Assembly: GCF_036850765.1 (NCBI RefSeq)
Contig: NC_089491.1
Span: 126,556,766-126,620,765, forward strand
Length of the DNA: 64,000 bases
Direction of reading: 5' to 3'
Source: Saccopteryx bilineata
Lineage: Eukaryota; Chordata; Mammalia; Chiroptera; Emballonuridae
Shown: positions 56,165 to 64,000 of the stretch, piece after piece
Numbering within the stretch: the stretch's first letter is position 1
Layout: each line of letters opens with the position of its first letter
Translations under genes and position numbers: made by a program
The notes under the pieces: model-generated
Databases searched by the model: none
What the model was told of the DNA's origin: nothing
Seen by the model: the letters and a program-made list of their open reading frames with translations, nothing else

Positions 56165-58390
56165 AAAATTGAATTGTTTGTATTCTTTATTTTGGATTTT
56201 AGGAGCTTTTGTATATTTGGGGGGCAAGTACTTTATCAGATATATACTTTGTAAATATGTTTCTCCCAATGACTTTCTCTACAATGACTTTCATAGAAGT
56301 TTTTAATTTTAATAAAATTCAACTTAGCAATTTTTTTTCCTTCAGAGTCTTGGTTTTGGTATTTTATCTAAAATCTCATTACTTAATCAAAGGCCATACA
56401 TTTTCTCCTAGATGTTTTATAGTCTTGCATTTTATATTTAGGTCTTAATACTTTTTGAGTTAATTTATGTTTAATGTGTTAGGTCATTATCCAGGTTGTT
56501 GTTTTTTGTTATTGTTGTTTTGCATGTGTAATAGTTCTAGCACTGTTTCTTATATAAGCTGTTCTTTCTCCTTTGAATCACCTTTGCTTCTTTTTCAAAT
56601 ACCAGTTGATTGTATTAGTGTGGGTCTATTTCAGGGGTCTCCATTCTATTACTTTGATCTATGTGTCTATTTTTTTTACCCCAAATACTGTGCTGTCCTG
56701 ACTACCAGTTTTGTTCCAGATTATGTTAGCTATTGCATTGCAGGTCTTTAGACTTTCCATATATACTTTAGAATCATTTTGTTATTTACAAAAGAGCTTG
56801 CTGGCATTTTTTTTTGTTGTATTTTTCTGAAGCTGGAAATGGGGAGGCAGTCAGACAGACTCCCGTATGCACCCGACCGGGATCCACCCGTAATGCCCAC
56901 CAAGGGGCGATGCTCTGCCCATCCCGGAGCGTCACTCTGTTGCGACCAGAGCCACTCTAGTGCTTGAGGCTGAGGCCATGGAGCCATCCCCAGCGCCTGG
57001 GCCATCTTTGCTCCAATGGAGCCTTGGCTGGGGGGGGGGGGAGAGACAGAGAGGAAGGAGAGGGGGAGGGGTGGAGAAGCAGATGGGCGCTTCTCTTGTG
57101 TGCCCTGGCCGGGAATCGAACCCGGGACTTCCACACGCCAGGCTGATGCTCTACCACTGAGCCAACTGGCCAGGGCCTGCTGGCATTTTTATTGGAGTTG
57201 AAATTAATCTACAGATTATGTGGGAAGAACGGATATCTTGGCAATATCCAGAAGCAGACAATAGCATTCCATTTATTTAGATCTTTGATCCCTTTCATCA
57301 GAGTTTGTAAATTTTTGCATAGAGATTCAGTTGAACTTTACTTTTCTTAACTTAATGTAGTAGCTAAGATAATGCTGAATAAAAGTGTTGAGAGAGAACA
57401 TATTTTCCTTGTTTCTGATTTCAAGAGAAAAGTGTCCAATTTCTCACTATAAAGTATGATGTTAGTTATAACATTTTTGTAGATTTTATCAAGTAGAGGA
57501 AGTTGCCCTCTTCTTAGTTTGCTGATTATTTTTTCATGAATGATTATTAGTCAAATGCTTTTTTTTGAGTCAAATTATATGATTATATGACTTATTTCTT
57601 AATATTGGAATGAATCTTATTTGGTTGTGGCTCATTATTTTTTATACATTGTTAAATTCAATTTATTAATATTTTGTTGACAACTTTTACATCTTTGTTT
57701 ATGAGAGTTATTGGTCTCTAATTTTTCTTTTTTTATAATGTTTACTCTGGGTTATGGTATTAGAGGAATAATGTTTTTAATGAATGAGTTAGAAAGTGTG
57801 CCCTCTACTTTTGTTTTTTGGAAGAGATTCTTGGAAACTGGTATCATTTCTTTCTTAAATGTTTAATAGAATTCGTGAGTGAAACTATTTAGGTTCCTAC
57901 TTTCTCTTTCGGAAGATTGTAATTATATTGAGTTTAAATATTTTTTTCCTTTTAATACATACATTTACTGCTATAAATGTTGTTCTAAACACTGCTTTCA
58001 TTGCAGCCTACAAATTTTGATAAGTTTTATTTTTATTTAGTTTTTAGAATTTTTCCAAATGATCTTGAGACTTTTTCTTTGACTCATATATTTTTGGTAG
58101 TATATTTTATAATCTTGGGTATTAGGAAATTTCCAGCTATCTTCTGTTATTGATATGTAGTTTAATTATACTGTGGGCTGAGAGCATACTTTAAATTTGA
58201 TACTTTTTTCATGGTTTGTGATATGTTTTGTCTTTGTGATTGTTCCATATAAGCATGAAAAAGAATGTACTTTACCACTGTTGGATGGAGTATTCTATAA
58301 ATGTCAATTAGAATTTATAGGTTTATAGTAATCCATTCTCATAGCCTAAGATTTATGACTCTTCTGTGCAGCTGAAATAGGAGAATTAAA
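56165..58390 (-). mobile_element. Old L1 ORF2 region, antisense, split by a SINE
   Basis: Reversed ORF2 text: 'gatctatgtgtctattttttttaccccaaatactgtgctgtc', after the SINE 'ccatttatttagatctttgatccctttcatcagagtttg', 'aaagtatgatgttagttataacatttttgtag' and 'tagaattcgtgagtgaaactatttaggttcc'. Strongly diverged (L1M-age), no intact frame. Confidence 0.8.
56812..57177 (-). mobile_element. Long tRNA-derived SINE, young copy, inside old L1
   Basis: Nearly identical in layout to 50587: 'ctgaagctggaaatggggagg', CGACCGGGATCCACCCG, linker with a G-run (57030-57040), reversed head with perfect B box GGGAATCGAACCCGGG. The 13-bp duplication TGCTGGCATTTTT at 56799-56811 and 57178-57190 is perfect. CpG-rich, so recent. 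Confidence 0.96.
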
Positions 58391-58399
58391 TACCTTCAT

Positions 58400-61070
58400 C
58401 CTTCAAGTCTTGATCTGGCGGTACTCTCTTCTGTCCTGCAAGGAATGTGGAATTATTTATTGACTATTTAACAAGGAGAAATCCCAAAGGATCATAGTGA
58501 AATTTTGGTCCTGGTGGATTAAGTCATTTTGAGCCAGTATCTAGTAATACTCTACAATCCCTCCTCCAATGTACAGCTTTTTCCAGTAAGTAGCTGAAGA
58601 AAAATAGAATATAGTTTTATAGTATATAATGCATTTTTATTATTTATTATAGAATAAAGTTTAGTAGTATATAATTTCTCAAAGAGATTCTACCTTCTTA
58701 TTGAAGAGTTTTTGAATTTGTAAACTGGAGCAGGTGTTGGAATTGGGTCAGATATATGCTTCTCCACTGTGGTGACACTTTGAGTGACTATTTGTAATGA
58801 AGTCAGTATAGGACAAAGAATCTGGAAGTTCTGGACTAAAACTGCATCTTGTAACATTGTGTAAGTCCCCAGATTTAGACTGTTCTTAAACTTTTCAATG
58901 AAATAAACCAGTACATTATTTTTTAAAATTATTTTAATTTCACTTACTCTCTCTTGCATCTGGAATAATCATTATACTGTCCTCAACCTGAAATTCACAT
59001 GTGCAGATATCCCAAATTGTAGGCATTGATTTGCACTTGAGTAGTTTTTTACATAGACAACTAAGTAGCTCCTTACTCCAGGTTGTTTATAGCAGCTGAG
59101 ATTTATATACTTAAAGATGATTAATGAGTCTTCCAAACAACACTGATCAAATTGTTTGTACATGAGAAAAATGGCAGGGGAGAGTTTCTGACTTCTTTCT
59201 CCTCAAAACTTTTCTCTCTCTCCAGCCCTTTATACTTAATAAAGCCTAGTTTATAGACATTGTCAAAATCTTTGTTGACTATTGCATTGAAAATACCTTA
59301 GTTGTGGAAATTTTATTTAGAAAGAAATAGGTAGAACAGGCCTGAAGCAGAAAAATGTTTCATGAATTAGGTTTCCAGTGTGGCAGAAATCACCAATTTG
59401 CTTTGTCTATAGAAAGAGTAAACTTGACAAGAAACACCTATAATGACAATAAAACTAAATCTTCTTCTTCTATGTGACTCCATGTTATCCAGGAAATCTT
59501 TTGAATATGGTTTCATAAAAAGTTTTTATTTTTATAGATATAATAAAAGAGAATTGAAAGAATCTGATTATTTTCTTTTGTAATAGCTTCTCATGTGATC
59601 TGCAAAAGAGCAAATAAATATTAGAATAACAAACCTAAATATAAAATATTGTTGGCAAAATGTTTTATAAATAATTGTCATATAATCTCACAGAATCTTT
59701 TGTTATAGTCAAATTCTTCTATGAATAGCAATTCTGCTTAATTGTGTTATTGATAAGAGTCTGAGTCATTAAAATGTATGCCACCATTACTTCCATGATA
59801 TGCGATAAAAATTTGTTGTCTTACTTTATTCTCTAAAATACAAAATGAAATGGTGACAAAATTCATTGTTTAAAGGTATAGTTTCACATTTGTATTTAAG
59901 ATAAACTTTACAGAAATAAACCCACATATACTTCTTTGTCACTTACTTTTTAGAAAATAATTTAGAATTTATCCTTTAACTTTTTCACCTTAAAATGAAA
60001 GTCTTGTTCTTCATTGAAAAGCCTTTCTTCCTTGATAGAAATGTAATTTTAGTTTATCTACATTGACATTTGAATTTGTATGCATTCATTAAACATTCAT
60101 ATTGTATAAATAATGTGATTTGAATTTTAACAAAGAGCTTTCATGGCTGAATAACTTCTTCACTTGACATTATGACAGCTATTGAGATTTGGAAGTTGCT
60201 GCATTAAAAAAATATTGTTAGAAAATATAATTACCAAAGGAAAGAATCAAATGAATAACTTTTGAAAGAGTAATTTTTGATTGTTTTTGGTAATTCAACA
60301 ATTTTAACTATATAAAATATATACCATATTTTATAACTTCTCTGGGAGAGTGGGATTATTAAAAAGTATTGTCCTTGATTACAATATACTGTTTTCTACA
60401 TATTTATAATGTCTATACTCTCCTTTACTTCTAGACCAACATCCTTTATGCCCTGAAAAGACTCCTGTTCTTCTGTCTTCTTAGAGGTATAGTACTGAAC
60501 TCTTGTTTGTACAATAATTTATGATACAATTCTCCCGACCTTTCATTCTGAAGTTCAGTGTTCAGCATGCTTAATTGACTTGCTTTCTTGACCATTGACC
60601 ATCACACACATTTTACCATGGATCTGAGCATGTTGTGCAAAAACCTTTATTCATTTGTCATCTATGAACAAAATTATTTGAACCATATCAGCACATGAGA
60701 GAATACAAACTGGAGTACTTGTTAGCTTAGAGTGTATTTTATTGTTCTCTGAAAGTCTAAAACAGCACAATACCTGACACATAGTAGGCACATAGTAAAT
60801 ACTTGCCAAATGAATAAAAATAATTCTCTGTATGTATGCAAAGAGAAAGATCAGGAGAAGCAACTGTAGGACTATAGCAGTACTGTATATAAAAAAGAGA
60901 AGTTAAAGGGATAAAGAAGAGTAGGAATATAGAAAAGAGTGGGGCTTATCATACTACATTCTTGGATCACAAGGAAGGCAAGACCAAGGAAGGAAGTGTA
61001 CAGCAATTAAGGGAAATTTTATTGAATATCCAAGATGTATCAACATCTTGAAAATATTTATGTCTTCATC
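58400..61070. other. Mostly unique AT-rich DNA
   Basis: No coding exon recognised. The phrase 'aacagcacaatacctgacacatagtaggcacatagtaaatacttg' at 60761-60805 is the end of an ancient L2-class repeat. Other ORFs are chance. Confidence 0.45.
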
Positions 61071-61074
61071 AATT

Positions 61075-61440
61075 AACATGTATTTATTCAGCACATACTG
61101 TTTGCCAGGTACTGCTTTGTGTCCCTGAGCTCCATCACTAAACAAACAAACAAAAAGTTCCTGCTCTTTTGTGCTCCACTTTAGTTTATATGTATATGAC
61201 ATATAATAATAATAATAAATAAGGAAATTATATATTATCAGAAAGGTTAAAAGTTCTATGAGAAAATATACAATTGTAGAAGAGGGTAAGGAGGATCCAT
61301 GTATTGACAGGGTGATGAAGAAGGCATCATTGAGAAGGTGAAGTCTGAGTAAGAGGGATGAATGGAAATTAGTCAGGCATATATCTAGAGAGAGATCCAT
61401 CTATGCAGTAGAGACACTTAAGGCAAAAATCCTTTGAAAG
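61075..61440 (+). repeat. L2 LINE 3' remnant
   Basis: 'ttcagcacatactgtttgccaggtactgctttg', 'ctaaacaaacaaacaaaaagttcctgctctt' and 'agggtgatgaagaaggcatcattgagaaggtgaagtctgag' follow the L2 3' order. The 148-residue reverse-strand ORF (60954-61400), the longest in the window, lies antisense to it and is rejected as a gene. Confidence 0.7.
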
Positions 61441-61449
61441 AAGATTTCC

Positions 61450-62355
61450 TTGGGTGTGGAAGGCACAGCAGGGAAGCCAGGAAGTCTGGAGCCAAGGAAT
61501 CAAAGAGAAAAACAGCAAACGATTAATTAGGTCAGATTTAATGGAGAGCTATAGGAAGTGGAGAACAAATCGTGATCATTAGAAGCTACTTTGGCTGCTA
61601 CTCTGAGTGAGATGGAAAGCCATGGGCAGGGCTTGAGTAGAGGGTTAGTTTGTCTTTTGTTTAAAAAGGATTAACTTCTTCAGTCCTTATGAAAATCTTA
61701 TGAAATAATGTTCCAGTAAGAATTATTTTAGGTGCAAGTAAACCAAATAAAAATGTATTTCACATTAAGGGTTTATTTTTCTCCTGGGATATTGGTCCGG
61801 AGAAAAGTGGTCTTACGGTTTAGGAAATTAACGATGCTTAATTGTGTCAGCATCACTGTTGGCTTGTTACTCTCCTGGTCATCTCATCATACATGGTGGC
61901 AAAGTGGTTGCTGTAATCCCAAGAATCACATTCTTACACAATTGTCCTTAAAGGAAGGGAGAAAGTAAGCCTTTCACTCTCTCTCTTGCTCACTCTTTTC
62001 TTCAGAGAGTAAAATATTTTCTAGAAATCTGCACCCTCTGTCTCGTGAGCTTTTTCATCAAAACTGGGTCATGTCAAGCAATTAACAAATTGCTAACTCA
62101 CAAGTGGGATTAGGATTACTATCAATCAAGAGATGTCATCTGGGGTAGGACACTGCTATTTGATATCTACATAAAATTAGAGTTGTGTCAGTCAAGAATA
62201 AGAAGAAATGGCTGATAAGTAGGCACATTTTATTATCTGTATTTATAGGTGAGTAGAGATCTAGAGAGTCTTTGTAACTTTTCTAACGTAATACAGGTAG
62301 AAAAAAGTATAACAAGAATTGAACCCAAGGTCTTAAGGTCTGTCTGGTTATAAAC
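61450..62355. other. Unclassified DNA
   Basis: No gene recognised. The part 61720-62110 has the texture of an old dispersed repeat but I cannot name it. Confidence 0.35.
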
Positions 62356-62367
62356 TCATGCTTTTCT

Positions 62368-62552
62368 TTCCTCCTTCTCCTCCTCCTCCTCCTCCTCCTC
62401 CTCCTCCTCCTCCTCCTCCTCCTCCTCCTCCTCCTCGACCCCTCCTTCTTTTTCTTTTTCTTCTTCTTTTCTTTTCTTTTTTCTTCTCCTCCTTCTCCTT
62501 CTTCTCCTTCTTATTTCCCTCTTCCTCCTCCTTTTCCTTCTTCTTTTTTCTA
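62368..62552. repeat. Polypyrimidine (CTC/TTC)n tract
   Basis: About 185 bases with only a few purines on this strand: a (CTC)n run to 62436, one GA interruption, then mixed TTC, TTTC and CTC blocks. Pro-, Gly- and Lys-rich ORFs across it are artefacts. Such mirror-like tracts can form triplex DNA. Confidence 0.95.
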
Positions 62553-62555
62553 AAC

Positions 62556-63140
62556 TGGATCACCTCTGCATAATTATGCCATATTATTTGAGGAACTCTT
62601 TGGGGGGACCTTTGTCCAGATGACAAAGCTATTAATTTACAACTATAACAAACTGTTTTTTAACCTGATTTTTAGCTTGATTCATATATGCTTGATGACA
62701 AAAGAACAAGAGAAGCATCTCTTCTCTCTTTAAATAGAGTCTATGTATCAAGCCAAATGTTAGTTAGAGGTTTGTGGTAAGTAGAATCTTTCAAGTGGTC
62801 TAGTTGCAAACCATGAAACCCACTTTAGCTAGTTAATCAGGAATAGAACTTAATAAAAAATATGCTAGATCACAGAATCCATGGAGGCTACAAGTCAAGA
62901 ACATTATTGAAGTAATTGCAATAGCCTACTGGCCGACAGTTTCATTGTGCCTGAGTGCAAGAAACAGGTGATAGCTGGACACCTCCACAAGGACATCAAC
63001 CACTACTCCAGATGAAATCTCTCATTGGACTTGGCATTCTCAACTTCCTTTTGTTCAAGTGTAGTCTCCTAAATATGTGTCTTATTTGTAGAAGCAAGGG
63101 CAAGTGCCTATATTCTATCTGTTCAGGATGCTGGAGAACA
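62556..63140. other. Unclassified DNA
   Basis: No recognised element before the L1 tail; 62800-63060 may be an old repeat. Confidence 0.35.
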
Positions 63141-63141
63141 G

Positions 63142-64000
63142 ATTTTTTTTTTTTTAAATAATTTTATTTTTTTAATTGGGTGACATCAATAAATCAGGAT
63201 ACATATATTCAAAGATAATAAGACCAGGGTATCTTGTCGTTCAATTATGATGCATACCCGTCACCCAAAGTCAGATTGTCCTCTGTCACCTTCTATCTTG
63301 TTTTCTTTGTGCCCCTCCCCCTCCCCCTTTCCCTCTCCCATTCCCCCCTCCCCCCCGTAACCACCACACTCTTATCAATGTCTCTTAGTTTCACTTTTAT
63401 GTCCCACCTACGTATGGAATAATGCAGTTCCTGGTTTTTTCTGATTTACTTATTTCGCTTCGTATCATGTTATCTAGATCCCACCATTTTGCTGTAAATG
63501 TTCCGATGTCATCATTTCTTATGGCTGAGTAGTATTCCATAGTGTATATGTGCCACATCTTCTTTATCCAGTCATCTATTGACGGGCTTTTTGGTTGTTT
63601 CCATGTCCTGGCCACTGTGAACAATGCTGCAATAAACATGGGGCTGCATGTGTCTTTACGTATCAATGTTTCTGAGTTTTTGGGGTATATACCCAGTAGA
63701 GGGATTGCTGGGTCATAAGGTAGTTCTATTTTCAGTTTTTTGAGGAACCACCATACTTTCTTCCATAATGGTTGTACTACTTTACATTCCTACCAACAGT
63801 GTATGAGGGTTCCTTTTTCTCCACAGCCTCTCCAACATTTGCTATTACCTGTCTTGCTAATAATAGCTAATCGAACAGGTGTGAGGTGGTATCTCATTGC
63901 AGTTTTGATTTGCATTTTTCTAATAGCTAAAGAAGATGAGCATCTTTTCATATATCTGTTGGCCATTTGTATTTCTTCCTGGGAGAAGTGTCTAAGAACA
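63142..64000 (-). mobile_element. Young-looking L1, 3' end, antisense, runs off the window
   Basis: Poly-T (reversed A-tail) at 63142-63156, a 3' UTR with a C-rich block at 63313-63356, then the ORF2 C-terminus from 63397 to the window edge. Only one stop is seen in about 600 bp of ORF2, far fewer than in the other L1 pieces. The 3' terminus matches the tiny insertion at 47530-47601. Confidence 0.93.
63397..64000 (-). pseudogene. L1 ORF2 C-terminal part (partial)
   Basis: Reverse-strand frame from the window edge: [43 protein letters not shown], then a TAG at 63790-63792 where the family has Trp (the conserved HCWW..C block), then [32 protein letters not shown] and IKKMWHIYTMEYYSAIRNDD to the stop at 63397-63399. 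This is the Cys-rich C-terminal segment of ORF2p. The stop in the Cys motif would remove the last 130 residues. The reverse transcriptase and endonuclease parts lie outside the window. Confidence 0.92.

Noticed and set aside
60954..61400. 148-residue reverse-strand ORF, the longest in the window
   Set aside because: It is antisense to an L2 LINE remnant, has low-complexity runs (a Tyr run from a TAA/ATA repeat) and no domain.
62348..62626. Lys/Glu/Gly-rich and Pro/Phe-rich ORFs
   Set aside because: Translations of the polypyrimidine tract at 62368-62552 in different frames.
1..64000. CRISPR arrays, operons, ribosome binding sites, prophage or bacterial features
   Set aside because: The sequence is vertebrate nuclear DNA; the tandem repeats present are microsatellites and SINE-internal repeats.

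Overview
The window is noncoding mammalian DNA, almost certainly from a bat. It has many tRNA-derived SINEs with a pol III A box and B box, a pyrimidine-rich linker and an AATAAATAAA-type tail. One of them (40802-40970) reads like the VES class of bat SINEs. The others, with the head CCTGACCTGTGGTGGCGCAG or the long head ending GGCCGGTTGGCTCAG, are types I associate with horseshoe and leaf-nosed bats. The order Chiroptera is a confident inference; the family is only a suggestion. I found no host protein-coding exon, no CpG island and no functional RNA gene in 64 kb, so this is a gene desert or the inside of a very large intron. All the short ORFs look like chance frames or repeat fragments.

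Layout. 1-6.5 kb: SINEs, an old LTR-like repeat and a unique stretch. 6.5-10.8 kb: a decayed sense L1 (5' UTR-like, ORF1 C-terminus, ORF2 endonuclease and RT parts) split by a probable solo LTR and cut by a SINE. 14-15.5 kb: old L1 3' DNA, a mariner transposase fragment and a SINE. 18-27 kb: L1 3' DNA, many SINEs, a Tigger-like MITE with both ends, and a perfect hairpin palindrome. 28-33.5 kb: sense L1 3' end, then an antisense L1 ORF2 interrupted by two SINEs, one with a greatly expanded TCC/TTC tail. 34.3-36.3 kb: a CACTG-ended DNA transposon with a recognisable broken transposase-like gene. 37.1-37.3 kb: a nuclear copy of mitochondrial ATP8/ATP6. 38.8-39.8 kb: a twin-primed L1 with a 19-bp target duplication. 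44.0 kb: a 38-bp retro-inserted 5' half of tRNA-Ile(UAU) with a 15-bp target duplication. 45-58 kb: old L1, LTRs and more SINEs. 58-63 kb: mostly unique or ancient DNA with a long CTC tract. 63.1-64 kb: the 3' end of a relatively young antisense L1 that runs off the window.

Nothing here forms a pathway. The biology is the history of retroposition by the L1 machinery (L1, SINEs, tRNA half, processed ends), DNA transposons of three types (CACTG-ended, mariner, pogo/Tigger), LTR elements and one mitochondrial transfer. The best candidates for a second look are the CACTG-ended transposon at 34294-36278, the tRNA-half insertion at 44031-44068, and the NUMT. Repeat family names come from recognition of sequence, not from a database search, and edges without target duplications are approximate.
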